Made by a program: the position numbers and the translations under genes. The notes under the pieces were generated by a model, which was not told the DNA's origin, made no database searches, and saw only the letters and a list, made by a program, of their open reading frames with translations. DNA of 30,954 nt from Bacillota bacterium. Its GTDB lineage: Bacteria > Bacillota > Clostridia > Lachnospirales > Lachnospiraceae. Numbering within the stretch: position 1 is the stretch's first letter; each line of letters begins with the position of its first letter. The stretch is from positions 1-30,954 of the forward strand of contig JAEYFP010000067.1 of the NCBI GenBank assembly GCA_023402845.1. Reading direction: 5' to 3'. Of this stretch, positions 6,056-15,557 are shown piece by piece.

Positions 6056-7081
6056 ATGTCAATATTAGTTACCGGAGGCGCAGGCTTCATCGGCAGTCAT
6101 ACCTGTGTAGAATTAATAAATGCCGGCTATGATGTGGTGATCGTGGATAATCTTTACAATTCCTGCAGGGAGGCGGTAAAGCGGATCGAGCAGATCACAG
6201 GCCGGCAGGTAAAATTTTATGATGCGGATCTGCTTGACAGGGAAGCGCTGGAAGCGATCTTTGCCTCGGAGCGGATTGAAGCAGTTATCCATTTTGCCGG
6301 GTATAAGGCTGTCGGTGAATCGGTCGAAAAGCCGCTTGATTATTACTATAATAATTTGACGGGTACGCTCATATTATGTGATGTGATGCGAAAGCACGGC
6401 TGCAAGAGCATCGTGTTCAGTTCCTCGGCGACCGTTTACGGTACGCCTGCTTTTGTGCCGATTACAGAAGAATGTCCGGTCGGCGAAGTTACAAATCCTT
6501 ATGGACGCACGAAGGTAATGATCGAGCAGATGCTGCAGGATCTTTACGTATCGGATCAGGAATGGAACGTGATTCTGCTGCGCTACTTCAACCCAATCGG
6601 TGCGCATGAGTCAGGTCTGATCGGAGAGAGTCCGAAGGGGATCCCGAACAATCTCATTCCTTATGTGACGCAGGTGGCAATCGGAAAATTGAAAAGCGTC
6701 GGCGTCTTTGGCAATGATTATGATACACCGGATGGAACCGGTGTGCGTGACTATATCCATGTTGTAGATCTTGCGATCGGACATGTGCGGACGATTGAAA
6801 AAATACGGGAAATGAGCGGCGAAGAAAAGCCCGGGGTCAAGGTCTATAATCTTGGAACAGGGCAGGGCTGCAGTGTATTGGATATCATTCGGAATTTTGA
6901 AAAGGCGTGCGGAAAACAAATACCTTATGAAATCAAGAAAAGAAGGCCGGGAGATATCGCGACATGCTATGCCGATGTGACGAAAGCCAAAGAAGAGCTG
7001 CACTGGACGGCACAGCGCAGTATAGAAAAAATGTGCGAGGATTCCTGGCGCTGGCAGTCCATGAATCCGGAGGGATTATAA
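6056..7081 (+). CDS. galE: UDP-glucose 4-epimerase
   Basis: This 341-residue enzyme interconverts UDP-glucose and UDP-galactose with bound NAD, linking galactose use (Leloir pathway) to polysaccharide synthesis. It is a short-chain dehydrogenase-type protein: NAD-binding GGAGFIGSH (7-15), DNLYNS (31-36), the FSSSATVYG stretch (121-129) with the catalytic serine/threonine region, and the YGRTK motif with Y149 and K153. The GTGVRDYIHVVDL and YNLGTG signatures of GalE follow, and the C-terminus has KRRPGD. Length is standard. ATG follows GAAGAGGAAA. No other galactose genes are near; uppP follows after 28 bases, so a cell-surface role is plausible. Confidence 0.95.
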   Translation: MSILVTGGAGFIGSHTCVELINAGYDVVIVDNLYNSCREAVKRIEQITGRQVKFYDADLLDREALEAIFASERIEAVIHFAGYKAVGESVEKPLDYYYNNLTGTLILCDVMRKHGCKSIVFSSSATVYGTPAFVPITEECPVGEVTNPYGRTKVMIEQMLQDLYVSDQEWNVILLRYFNPIGAHESGLIGESPKGIPNNLIPYVTQVAIGKLKSVGVFGNDYDTPDGTGVRDYIHVVDLAIGHVRTIEKIREMSGEEKPGVKVYNLGTGQGCSVLDIIRNFEKACGKQIPYEIKKRRPGDIATCYADVTKAKEELHWTAQRSIEKMCEDSWRWQSMNPEGL

Positions 7082-7109
7082 TAGATAATTATGGATGGGG
7101 AGACGGGAA

Positions 7110-7925
7110 ATGGCAGAGATCATAAAAACAATCTTTTACGGAATCGTGGAGGGTATTACGGAGTGGCTGCCGATCAGCAGCACGGGACACTTGATTCTGC
7201 TGGAGGAGCTTCTTCCGCTTAATCAGTCACCGGAATTTCTTGAAATGTTTCGTGTCGTCATCCAGCTTGGCGCGATTTTTGCCGTCGTCCTGCTATACTG
7301 GGAGCGGCTGTTTCCGTTTCAGTTTAAGGAAAAGCCATATATTAAGGAAGAAACGATTTTTATGTGGCTGAAAGTCATTGTGGCATGTATCCCGACAATC
7401 GTGATCGGAATGCCGTTTGACGATTTATTTGAATCACTGTTTTATAACTATGTCTGCGTTGCGATTGTACTGTTTGTGTTTGGCGTGTTATTTATATTGA
7501 TTGAACGGAAAAATAAGAACCGTACACCTAAAATGGAGTCTATCGCACAGATTAGTTACCGGACAGCACTCTATATTGGTATTTTCCAATTGATTGCAGC
7601 TATTTTTCCCGGCACCTCGCGTTCCGGTGCGACGATTCTGGGTGCCATTTTGCTGGGCGTATCCCGAACTGCCGCGGCGGAGTTTACCTTTTTCCTGGCG
7701 GTGCCGGTTATGCTCGGTGCAAGCTTGCTGAAAATGATTAAATTCGGCTTCCATTTTACGGGAACGGAGATGTCGATATTATTAACGGGTATGGCGACCG
7801 CATTTGTGGTGTCTGTGCTTGCGATTCGTTTCCTGATGGGTTATATCAAAAAGCATGATTTCAAGGTGTTTGGCTGGTACCGTATCCTGCTGGCGATCAT
7901 TGTTGTGCTGTATTTGTCGCGGTAA
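7110..7925 (+). CDS. uppP: Undecaprenyl-diphosphatase UppP (BacA)
   Basis: This 271-residue integral membrane enzyme removes a phosphate from undecaprenyl diphosphate so the lipid carrier can be reused for peptidoglycan and other wall polymers; extra copies raise bacitracin resistance. Both active-site motifs are present: GIVEGITEWLPISSTGH (11-27) with its glutamates, and PGTSRSG (167-173). The rest is a series of hydrophobic segments as expected. I use the ATG at 7110 (MAEIIKTIFYG, typical UppP start) with GGGGAG 8 bases upstream; ATG codons at 7095 and 7091 would add a short tail unlike the family. It follows galE and probably shares its transcript. relA downstream has its own promoter. Confidence 0.93.
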   Translation: MAEIIKTIFYGIVEGITEWLPISSTGHLILLEELLPLNQSPEFLEMFRVVIQLGAIFAVVLLYWERLFPFQFKEKPYIKEETIFMWLKVIVACIPTIVIGMPFDDLFESLFYNYVCVAIVLFVFGVLFILIERKNKNRTPKMESIAQISYRTALYIGIFQLIAAIFPGTSRSGATILGAILLGVSRTAAAEFTFFLAVPVMLGASLLKMIKFGFHFTGTEMSILLTGMATAFVVSVLAIRFLMGYIKKHDFKVFGWYRILLAIIVVLYLSR

Positions 7926-7942
7926 AGCTCTAAGACAACTGT

Positions 7943-7972
7943 TTGACGAAAAACAGACAGATGATGTATACT
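7943..7972 (+). promoter_or_regulatory. Sigma-A-type promoter for the relA operon
   Basis: TTGACG (7943-7948), an 18-base spacer and TATACT (7967-7972) form a near-consensus housekeeping promoter in the short gap between uppP and relA. Transcription would start near 7979, leaving a leader of under 20 bases that begins at or inside the ribosome-site hairpin. Confidence 0.65.
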
Positions 7973-7981
7973 ACAAACGAA

Positions 7982-7996
7982 AGGAGGAAATCTCCT
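7982..7996 (+). promoter_or_regulatory. Hairpin that pairs the relA ribosome site
   Basis: AGGAG (7982-7986), loop GAAAT, and CTCCT (7992-7996) form a perfect 5-bp stem ending at the base before the ATG. The left arm is the Shine-Dalgarno sequence itself. Folding would hide the ribosome site; whether this lowers translation in the cell is inference. Confidence 0.4.
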
Positions 7997-10297
7997 ATGG
8001 CAGATATGATGGACACACTGGAAAAACAGACAAGAGAATTGATTCTGGATGACGGCCGGATTGAGGCTATGAAGGAATTCTTAAGTCCTGAGGAGCTTTA
8101 TCAGGATTTAATTGCCCGTGTGCAAAAATATCACCCCTCGGATGATATCTCTCTGATCGAAAAAGCATATAAAATCGCTTACGAGGCACATAAGGATCAA
8201 GTTCGCAGGTCGGGAGAGCCGTATATTATTCATCCGCTCTGTGTTGCAATCATCCTTGCAGATCTGCAGCTTGATAAGGAATCGATTGTGGCAGGACTTC
8301 TGCATGATGTTGTGGAAGATACAATCATGACGGATGAGGAAATCAAGGAAGAGTTCGGGCCGGATGTGGCGCTGATTGTAGACGGTGTAACAAAGCTCGG
8401 CCGTTTGAAATATAATGAGGATAAGCTGGAGTTTCAGGCGGAAAATTTAAGAAAAATGTTTCTCGCCATGGCAAAGGATATCCGTGTCATCATGGTAAAG
8501 CTTGCGGACAGATTGCACAATATGCGTACCTTAAAGCATATGCTCCCGTCCAAGCAGATTGAGATTGCACGGGAAACGATGGATATCTATGCACCGCTCG
8601 CACAGCGTCTCGGTATTTCCAAGCTGAAGGTAGAGCTGGATGATCTTTCGTTAAAATATCTGGAGCCGGAGGTTTATTACGATCTGGTAGATAAAATTGC
8701 GATCCGTAAGAGTGTGCGGGAAAAGTATGTGCAGGAAATTGTTGACGAGGTTTCTGTGCATATTCAGAATGCGGGCATTTCTGCGGCCATTGACGGCAGA
8801 GTGAAGCATTTTTTCAGTATTTATAAAAAGATGCTGAATCAGGATAAGACAATCGATCAAATCTACGATCTGTTTGCGATTAGAATTGTTGTAGATACGG
8901 TAAAAGACTGTTATGCGGCGCTTGGCATCATACATGAAATGTACAAGCCGATTCCCGGCCGGTTTAAGGATTATATTGCGATGCCCAAGCCAAACATGTA
9001 TCAGTCGCTTCATACGACTTTGATTGGGCCGACGGGGCAGCCGTTTGAAATACAAATTCGTACTTATGAAATGCATAGAACAGCGGAATATGGAATTGCT
9101 GCCCATTGGAAATATAAGGAGGCCTCCGACGGCAAACGGGTTAAGGAACAGGAAGCTGAAAAATTAAGCTGGCTCAGACAGATACTTGAATGGCAAAAAG
9201 ATATGTCGGATAACAAGGAATTCATGAATACGCTCAAGAGCGATCTGGATTTATTTTCCGACAGTGTTTATTGTTTCACACCGACAGGCGATGTCAAAAC
9301 GCTTCCGGCAGGTTCGAACACGATCGATTTTGCTTACAGTATCCACAGCGCAGTCGGTAATAAAATGATCGGCGCCCGCGTCAACGGCAAACTCGTTACG
9401 ATTGATTATGTCATCAATAACGGTGACCGGATCGAGGTCATTACCTCTCAGAATTCTAAGGGCCCAAGTCGTGATTGGCTCAATATTGTCAAGAGTACGC
9501 AAGCAAGGAGCAAGATCAGCCAGTGGTTCAGAAATGAGCTGAAGGAGGACAACATTGTCAAGGGTAAGGAGATGATTCTTACCTATTGCAAAACGAAGGC
9601 ACTCGATACAAGCCAGCTGATGCGGCCCGAATATATGCGCTCCATTATGGATAAATATGGCTTCAAGGATTGGGATTCCGTTTGTGCGGCTGTCGGTCAC
9701 GGCGGTTTAAAAGAAGGCCAGATCATCAACAAAATGCAGGAGCTGTATGAAAAGGATCATCCGAAGATTCTGTCTAATGAAGAAGTTCTGCAAAACGTAG
9801 CCGATACTCAGAAGGATAGGAAAATTCAAGTCAGGAGTAAGGGCGGGATTGTCGTCAAGGGAATCGACGATGTTGCCGTGCGTTTTTCCAAATGCTGCAG
9901 TCCCATTCCGGGTGATGAAATCATCGGCTTTGTGACGCGGGGAAGGGGCGTTTCCATACATCGCACAGACTGTATCAATGTATTGAATCTTCCTGAAATG
10001 GAGCGGGCGAGGCTGATCGAGGCAGAGTGGCAGGCGAACGATTCCAGAACATCCGAGCGGTATCTGGCGGAAATCAATCTTTACAGCAACAATCGGAACG
10101 GTCTGCTGGCAGAGATCACGAAGGCACTGACCGAAAAAAATGTAAATATTCTTTCGATGAATGTGCGGACGAGCAAGCAGGGAACAGCGACGACATCCAT
10201 CTCCTTTGAAATATCCAATACGGAGGAGCTGAACAGAATTATTGACCGATTGCGTTCCATTGAGGATGTGATCGATATTGAAAGGACAACAGGTTAG
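7997..10297 (+). CDS. relA: Bifunctional (p)ppGpp synthetase/hydrolase (RelA/SpoT family)
   Basis: This 766-residue cytoplasmic enzyme makes and breaks the alarmone (p)ppGpp in the stringent response to amino acid starvation. Domains in order: HD hydrolase (about 50-200, with the intact HDVVEDT at 103-109), synthetase (about 240-390, with RFKDYI at 322-327, the KPNMYQSLHTT loop and EIQIRT at 351-356), TGS (about 400-465), helical and zinc-finger-like part with CCSPIPGD, and a C-terminal ACT domain (ENKNVNILSMNVRT-like strand). RFKD is the form found in bifunctional Rel enzymes; both activities look intact. The ATG at 7997 is preceded by AAAGGAGG; an upstream TTG lies in the promoter and is rejected. 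It leads the run relA-MBL-hemZ-hisS-aspS. Confidence 0.95.
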   Translation: MADMMDTLEKQTRELILDDGRIEAMKEFLSPEELYQDLIARVQKYHPSDDISLIEKAYKIAYEAHKDQVRRSGEPYIIHPLCVAIILADLQLDKESIVAGLLHDVVEDTIMTDEEIKEEFGPDVALIVDGVTKLGRLKYNEDKLEFQAENLRKMFLAMAKDIRVIMVKLADRLHNMRTLKHMLPSKQIEIARETMDIYAPLAQRLGISKLKVELDDLSLKYLEPEVYYDLVDKIAIRKSVREKYVQEIVDEVSVHIQNAGISAAIDGRVKHFFSIYKKMLNQDKTIDQIYDLFAIRIVVDTVKDCYAALGIIHEMYKPIPGRFKDYIAMPKPNMYQSLHTTLIGPTGQPFEIQIRTYEMHRTAEYGIAAHWKYKEASDGKRVKEQEAEKLSWLRQILEWQKDMSDNKEFMNTLKSDLDLFSDSVYCFTPTGDVKTLPAGSNTIDFAYSIHSAVGNKMIGARVNGKLVTIDYVINNGDRIEVITSQNSKGPSRDWLNIVKSTQARSKISQWFRNELKEDNIVKGKEMILTYCKTKALDTSQLMRPEYMRSIMDKYGFKDWDSVCAAVGHGGLKEGQIINKMQELYEKDHPKILSNEEVLQNVADTQKDRKIQVRSKGGIVVKGIDDVAVRFSKCCSPIPGDEIIGFVTRGRGVSIHRTDCINVLNLPEMERARLIEAEWQANDSRTSERYLAEINLYSNNRNGLLAEITKALTEKNVNILSMNVRTSKQGTATTSISFEISNTEELNRIIDRLRSIEDVIDIERTTG

Positions 10298-10298
10298 A

Positions 10299-10934
10299 AT
10301 GGGTAATTTAAAAATAGGAAGAACGGTTCTTGGAATGGTCAGCACGAACTGCTATTTTGTGTACGACGAGGAGGAAAAAAAGGCACTTGTAATCGATCCG
10401 GCCTTTGATGGTGCAGGCATTTATGACAAGCTGACGAAAAATGGGATTGAGGTGGCGGCAATTCTGCTCACGCACGGGCATTTTGATCACATCATGGGCG
10501 TGAATGAGCTTCGTGAGAAAGCAGGTGTCAGGGTATATGCATCCAAGGCAGAACAGGCACTGTGCGAGGATGCAGGACTGAACTGTTCCGATCAGATCGG
10601 ACGCCCTTATACGGTAAAGGCGGATGTATATTTGACGGACGGCGAAATGGTTACGGCAGGAGGAATTTCCTGCAAAATGATTGAGACGCCGGGACATACG
10701 GCAGGAAGCTGCTGCTACTATTTTGCGGAGGAGGGCCTTCTTCTGTGCGGCGATACGTTATTTGCGGGTTCTGTCGGGAGGACGGATCTGCCGACCGGCA
10801 GCGGTGATACACTGGGACGCTCCTTAAGGGAAAAATTGATGGTGCTGCCCGATGACGTTAAGGCTTATCCTGGACACGGCGATTCCACGACGATCGGCGA
10901 GGAACGCAGGTATAATCCTTTCTGCGCATCTTAG
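10299..10934 (+). CDS. MBL-fold metallohydrolase (glyoxalase II-like)
   Basis: This 211-residue protein is a metallo-beta-lactamase-fold hydrolase. The metal-binding motif THGHFDH gives H59, H61, D63 and H64; further ligands are in TPGHTAGS, LCGDTLF and YPGHGDST. This set is typical of the hydroxyacylglutathione hydrolase (GloB)-like subgroup that acts on thioesters, but anaerobes often lack glutathione, so the substrate is open. The ATG at 10299 begins one base after the relA stop, and its ribosome site (AGG in the last relA codons) is weak, pointing to translational coupling. It is a constant neighbour of relA and hemZ in Clostridia. No signal peptide. Confidence 0.9.
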   Translation: MGNLKIGRTVLGMVSTNCYFVYDEEEKKALVIDPAFDGAGIYDKLTKNGIEVAAILLTHGHFDHIMGVNELREKAGVRVYASKAEQALCEDAGLNCSDQIGRPYTVKADVYLTDGEMVTAGGISCKMIETPGHTAGSCCYYFAEEGLLLCGDTLFAGSVGRTDLPTGSGDTLGRSLREKLMVLPDDVKAYPGHGDSTTIGEERRYNPFCAS

Positions 10935-10973
10935 CGCAAGAACTGGAAGGCATAATATAAAGCGGGCGGATAT

Positions 10974-12428
10974 ATGATAGCAATCAGATTATCAGAGGAA
11001 ATGTTCCTATACGACATTCATTCCCTTGTGAAGGCATTTTATCAGGATGAAGATGTGCATATGATGTTAACAGCAGAAACCGGAGAGAATTTTTCCGGTT
11101 TCGAAGTCTGTTATTCGGAAAGTTATTTAGAGGTAAAAATCATTGAAGGGAACAGTGTGAAAAAGAGTTTAAGGGCTGTGACAGGGGGCCTTGAACGGCC
11201 TCAGGTGAAAAATGTATTAAAGCAGCAGCTTTACCTTTTGTTAAGTGAAGAAACAGGAAAAAAACTCCCGTGGGGGACGCTGACAGGAATCCGCCCGACC
11301 AAGCTTCCGATGGGAATGCTGAGGGAAGGGAAAAGCGAGGATGAAATCAGCGCTTACATGAAAAACACGTATTTCACCGCGGATGAAAAGATTTTGCTCA
11401 GCATTGAAATTGCAAAGCGTGAGCGTGCAATTCTGGGGAATCTTCATGGTGCGGAGGGCTTCAGTCTCTATATTGGGATTCCATTCTGTCCGACAACGTG
11501 TCTGTACTGTTCTTTTACGTCTTATCCGATCGGTAAATGGAAAAGCAGGGTGGAAGAATATCTGGCGGCGTTAAAAAGAGAGATCGAATTGACCGCTCAA
11601 ATTTACCGCGGCAAGATACTCGATACGGTCTACATCGGCGGGGGAACGCCCACGACACTGACATCCGGACAGCTTGCAGAACTGATTGACTATATAAAGG
11701 CTCGTTTTGATTTTAAAACGGTGCAGGAGTTTACGGTCGAGGCCGGAAGACCGGACAGTATTACGCCGGAAAAGCTTGATACGCTGTTTCAATGCGGTGT
11801 GAATCGCATTTCGATCAATCCACAGACGATGAACGGACAGACACTCAAAATTATCGGCAGACAGCATACGGTAGAGCAGGTACGGGAAGCGTTTCTGCTT
11901 GCAAGGGGAGCCGGATTTACGAATATTAACATGGATTTGATCCTCGGGCTGCCGGGTGAAAACCTTGAGATGGTAACAAATACATTATCCGAAATTGAGG
12001 GGCTTTGCCCCGACAGTATTACTGTGCATTCTATGGCGATTAAGAGAGCGGCGGGCATGGCACAGTTTTTGAGTGAGCACGGGGAGATAAAGAGTATTAA
12101 TACACCGCAGATGATGGAGGCGGCAGCGAAGGCCGCAGAAAGAATGGGTATGAAGCCTTATTACCTGTATCGCCAGAAAAATATGGCCGGTAACTTTGAA
12201 AATGTTGGTTATGCACACGAAGGAAAATATGGTATTTATAATATTCTGATTATGGAAGAGATTCAATCAATTGCGGCACTTGGGGCAGGCTCGGTTTCAA
12301 AGGTTGTGCTTCCCGACGGACGTATCGAGCGGAGCGATAACGTGAAAGATGTGACATTATTTATCGAAGAAAATGAAAAATTACTAAATAAAAAGAAATT
12401 ATTTTATGATACAATAAAAGACAGATAA
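10974..12428 (+). CDS. hemZ: HemZ-type coproporphyrinogen III dehydrogenase-like radical SAM protein
   Basis: This 484-residue radical SAM protein belongs to the HemZ group related to oxygen-independent coproporphyrinogen oxidase. The N-terminal 160 residues are the HemZ-specific extension (including WGTLTGIRPTKLPM). The iron-sulfur site is CPTTCLYC with C172, C176 and C179, followed by YIGGGTPTTL, the TVEAGRPDS strand and NMDLILGLPGE. Many Clostridia carry hemZ without a full haem pathway, so haem synthesis in this organism cannot be claimed from it; the catalase at 22907-24361 would, however, need haem. ATG at 10974 follows GGGCGGA. It sits in the relA-hisS-aspS run with small gaps. Confidence 0.9.
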   Translation: MIAIRLSEEMFLYDIHSLVKAFYQDEDVHMMLTAETGENFSGFEVCYSESYLEVKIIEGNSVKKSLRAVTGGLERPQVKNVLKQQLYLLLSEETGKKLPWGTLTGIRPTKLPMGMLREGKSEDEISAYMKNTYFTADEKILLSIEIAKRERAILGNLHGAEGFSLYIGIPFCPTTCLYCSFTSYPIGKWKSRVEEYLAALKREIELTAQIYRGKILDTVYIGGGTPTTLTSGQLAELIDYIKARFDFKTVQEFTVEAGRPDSITPEKLDTLFQCGVNRISINPQTMNGQTLKIIGRQHTVEQVREAFLLARGAGFTNINMDLILGLPGENLEMVTNTLSEIEGLCPDSITVHSMAIKRAAGMAQFLSEHGEIKSINTPQMMEAAAKAAERMGMKPYYLYRQKNMAGNFENVGYAHEGKYGIYNILIMEEIQSIAALGAGSVSKVVLPDGRIERSDNVKDVTLFIEENEKLLNKKKLFYDTIKDR

Positions 12429-12440
12429 GGAGAATAAAAA

Positions 12441-13709
12441 ATGGCATTGACAAAAAAACCGGTAACAGGAATGAAGGATATCCTTCCGAGGGAGATGCAA
12501 ATTCGTGATTATGTGACCGGTCTTGTGAAGGAGACCTATAGCGGCTTTGGCTTTCAGCCGATTGAGACTCCTTGTGTGGAGCATATCGAAAATCTTTGCA
12601 GCAAGCAGGGCGGGGAGAACGAGAAGCTGATTTTTAAAATTTTAAAACGGGGCGAAAAGCTGAACCTTAATGCCGCTGAAAACGAAGATGATTTAGTCGA
12701 TTCGGGGCTGCGGTATGATTTGACCGTTCCGCTTTCCAGATATTATGCAAACCATGCAAATGAGCTGCCGAGTCCGTTCAAGGCGCTTCAGATGGGAAGC
12801 GTGTGGCGTGCAGACAGACCGCAGAAAGGCAGATTCAGACAGTTTGTGCAATGTGATATCGATATTTTAGGCGATCCCAGTCACTTGGCGGAAATTGAAT
12901 TAGTTCTTGCTACGACTACCTTGCTTGGCAAGCTCGATTTTAAGAATTTTACCGTACGTATCAATGACCGCAGGATCTTAAAGGCAATGGCCGCTTATTG
13001 CGGATTTTTGGAAGATCAGTACGATCAGGTGTTTATCATTTTGGATAAGATGGATAAAATCGGTGCAAGCGGCGTACAAAATGAGTTGGTTGCAAGTGGT
13101 TTTGCAGCTGATTCCGCCGAGCGCTATTTAATGCTGTTTGAGAAGACAACACGTGATATTGCCGGTATCCGTTATTTAAAGGATACATTGATAAACTGTC
13201 TTTCACCCGAAGCTGCGGAAAGCCTTATGACAATCATTACAAGTATTGAGGAAACCAAAATTTCAGATTTTAAAATTGAATTTGATCCGACGCTTGTACG
13301 CGGTATGTCTTATTATACGGGGACAATTTTTGAAATCAGTATGGATGAATTCGGCAGCAGCGTGGCCGGAGGCGGCAGATATGATGAGATGATCGGCAAG
13401 TTTACAGGTGTACAGACATGCGCCTGCGGCTTTTCGATCGGCTTCGAGCGCATCATCACGATTTTACTTGACAAGGATTTTCAAGTGCCGGGAGGTTCGG
13501 ACAAGCTGGCATTTTTAGTGGAAAAAGGTGCTTCAAAGGAACGTTTGTGCGAGGTGATCAGGGAAGCCTCCAGACTGCGTGCGGACGGCAGACAGGTGTT
13601 GATTGCCCAGATGAATAAAAATAAGAAATTCCAGAAGGAACAGCTTGAAAAAGAGGGTTATACGCAGGAAAATATCAAGGACTTTTATAATACGGAATTA
13701 AAGGGCTGA
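12441..13709 (+). CDS. hisS: Histidyl-tRNA synthetase
   Basis: This 422-residue class II enzyme joins histidine to its tRNA in the cytoplasm. The class II motifs are visible: YDLTVPLSRYYANH with the preceding motif 1 region, motif 2 in WRADRPQKGRFRQFVQCD, the histidine-site LVRGMSYYTGTIFEI (most relatives have LVRGLDYY; the key arginine is kept), and motif 3 in GFSIGFERI. The C-terminal 80 residues form the anticodon-binding domain. Length is normal. ATG follows TAAGGAGAA at 8 bases, 12 bases after hemZ. No T-box leader is present, as the gene lies inside an operon; aspS follows directly. Confidence 0.95.
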   Translation: MALTKKPVTGMKDILPREMQIRDYVTGLVKETYSGFGFQPIETPCVEHIENLCSKQGGENEKLIFKILKRGEKLNLNAAENEDDLVDSGLRYDLTVPLSRYYANHANELPSPFKALQMGSVWRADRPQKGRFRQFVQCDIDILGDPSHLAEIELVLATTTLLGKLDFKNFTVRINDRRILKAMAAYCGFLEDQYDQVFIILDKMDKIGASGVQNELVASGFAADSAERYLMLFEKTTRDIAGIRYLKDTLINCLSPEAAESLMTIITSIEETKISDFKIEFDPTLVRGMSYYTGTIFEISMDEFGSSVAGGGRYDEMIGKFTGVQTCACGFSIGFERIITILLDKDFQVPGGSDKLAFLVEKGASKERLCEVIREASRLRADGRQVLIAQMNKNKKFQKEQLEKEGYTQENIKDFYNTELKG

Positions 13710-13745
13710 CAGGAAGGCCAATTGAGGAAAAGAGGAGACAGAGGA

Positions 13746-15536
13746 ATGGCAGAAGCAATGATGGGATTAAAAAGGACCCACAGATGCACGGAACTTGGCG
13801 AACAGAATATCGGAGAGACAGTAACCGTGATGGGTTGGGTACAGAAGAGCAGAAATAAGGGCGGCATTATATTTGTGGATTTGCGTGATCGCTCCGGTAT
13901 TTTGCAGATTATTTTTGAGGAAAGTGATGTAAAAGCAGAAGGATTTGCAAAAGCGGAAAAACTTAGAAGTGAGTTTGTCGTGGCCGTGACGGGGAAAGTG
14001 GAAAAACGCTCCGGTGAAGCAAATGCGAATTTAAAGACAGGCGGCATCGAGCTCCGTGCGACAGAGCTGCGAATCCTTTCGGAAGCCCAGACACCGCCGT
14101 TCCCGATTGAAGCAGACAGCAAGACGAAGGAGGAACTTCGGTTAAAATACCGGTATCTTGATTTGCGGAGGCCCGATTTACAGAGAAACATCATATTAAG
14201 AAGCCGGATTGTCAATATCATCCGCAATTATTTTATGGGCGAGGGCTTTTTGGAAATAGAAACGCCGATTTTGACGAAGAGCACGCCGGAGGGGGCGAGA
14301 GATTATCTCGTACCGAGCCGTGTGCATCCCGGGACATTTTATGCGCTGCCTCAGTCACCGCAGTTATTTAAGCAGCTTTTGATGTGTGCCGGTTATGACC
14401 GTTATTTTCAGGTGGCAAAGTGCTTTCGGGATGAGGATCTGCGCGCGGATCGCCAGCCGGAATTCACCCAGATCGATCTGGAGCTTTCCTTTGTCGATGT
14501 CGATGATGTAATTGCCGTCAATGAAGGAATGATTAAGGAGGTATTTAAGGAGATACTGGGTATTGATGTCATGCTGCCGATCGAACGTATGACATGGATC
14601 GATGCGATGGATCGTTTTGGTTCCGATAAGCCGGATCTGCGTTTTGGCATGGAACTGAAGGATGTATCCGAAGCTGTGAAAGGCTGCGGCTTCGGTGTAT
14701 TTACGGGCGCTCTTGAAAACGGCGGTACGGTGCGCGGTATCAATGTGAAGGGTGAAGCCGAAATGCCGAGGAAAAAAATCGACGCTCTCGTAGAATTTGC
14801 AAAGGGCTACGGGGCCAAGGGGTTGGCATATCTGAGTATTCAGCCTGACGGCACCTATAAATCGTCTTTTACAAAGTTTATGACAGAAGAGGAACTCTCA
14901 AAGCTTGTGCAGGTGATGCAGGGCGAAAAGGGCGATCTGCTTTTGTTTGCGGCAGATCAGAAGAAGATTGTATGGGATGTGCTTGGCGCACTGCGTATTG
15001 AAGTTGCAAAAAATTTGGATTTAATCCCACAGAATGAGTTTCGTTTTTTATGGATAACTGAATTTCCTCTGCTTGAGTGGAATGAGGAAGAAGGCCGCTT
15101 TACCGCGATGCACCATCCGTTTACGATGCCTATGGATGAGGATCTCAAATACCTCGATTCCGATCCGGGCAGTGTACGTGCGAAGGCATACGATATCGTC
15201 TTGAACGGTACGGAGCTTGGCGGCGGAAGTGTCAGAATTCATCAGCAGGATGTGCAGGAAAAAATGTTTGAGATGCTTGGCTTTACGAAGGAAGACGCGT
15301 ATGAACGCTTCGGCTTTCTTTTAAATGCATTCCAGTATGGTGTGCCGCCTCATGCCGGTCTCGCTTATGGTCTTGACCGGCTTGTTATGCTGATGGTCGG
15401 TGCGGACAGCATCCGCGAGGTCATGGCATTCCCCAAGGTGAAGGATGCATCCGATCTCCTGTCTCAGGCACCGGATACCGTAGATGCAAAGCAGCTTGAG
15501 GAGCTGCGGATCAAGGTGGATCTGCAGGGAGAATAA
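13746..15536 (+). CDS. aspS: Aspartyl-tRNA synthetase
   Basis: This 596-residue class II enzyme joins aspartate to its tRNA. The N-terminal OB-fold anticodon domain (VMGWVQKSRNKGGIIFVDLR) is followed by the catalytic core with CFRDEDLRADRQPEFTQIDL (motif 2), the bacterial GAD insertion (about 290-410) and motif 3 in GLAYGLDRLVMLMVG. This is the bacterial, full-length type. Cells with only this enzyme may be discriminating or not; that cannot be judged here because asn-tRNA genes are outside the window. The start is set at ATG 13746 (MAEAMMGL) with AGGAG 9 bases upstream; a TTG at 13722 would add a tail overlapping the leader. It follows hisS after 36 bases. Confidence 0.95.
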   Translation: MAEAMMGLKRTHRCTELGEQNIGETVTVMGWVQKSRNKGGIIFVDLRDRSGILQIIFEESDVKAEGFAKAEKLRSEFVVAVTGKVEKRSGEANANLKTGGIELRATELRILSEAQTPPFPIEADSKTKEELRLKYRYLDLRRPDLQRNIILRSRIVNIIRNYFMGEGFLEIETPILTKSTPEGARDYLVPSRVHPGTFYALPQSPQLFKQLLMCAGYDRYFQVAKCFRDEDLRADRQPEFTQIDLELSFVDVDDVIAVNEGMIKEVFKEILGIDVMLPIERMTWIDAMDRFGSDKPDLRFGMELKDVSEAVKGCGFGVFTGALENGGTVRGINVKGEAEMPRKKIDALVEFAKGYGAKGLAYLSIQPDGTYKSSFTKFMTEEELSKLVQVMQGEKGDLLLFAADQKKIVWDVLGALRIEVAKNLDLIPQNEFRFLWITEFPLLEWNEEEGRFTAMHHPFTMPMDEDLKYLDSDPGSVRAKAYDIVLNGTELGGGSVRIHQQDVQEKMFEMLGFTKEDAYERFGFLLNAFQYGVPPHAGLAYGLDRLVMLMVGADSIREVMAFPKVKDASDLLSQAPDTVDAKQLEELRIKVDLQGE

Positions 15537-15557
15537 TACAGGAAGGCGGGCAGGATT

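Noticed and set aside
6374..7003. Minus-strand open frames opposite galE
   Set aside because: They are shadows of a clearly conserved gene, without ribosome sites or recognisable domains.
8651..10345. Several long minus-strand open frames opposite relA
   Set aside because: They mirror conserved relA domains and show no independent coding signals.
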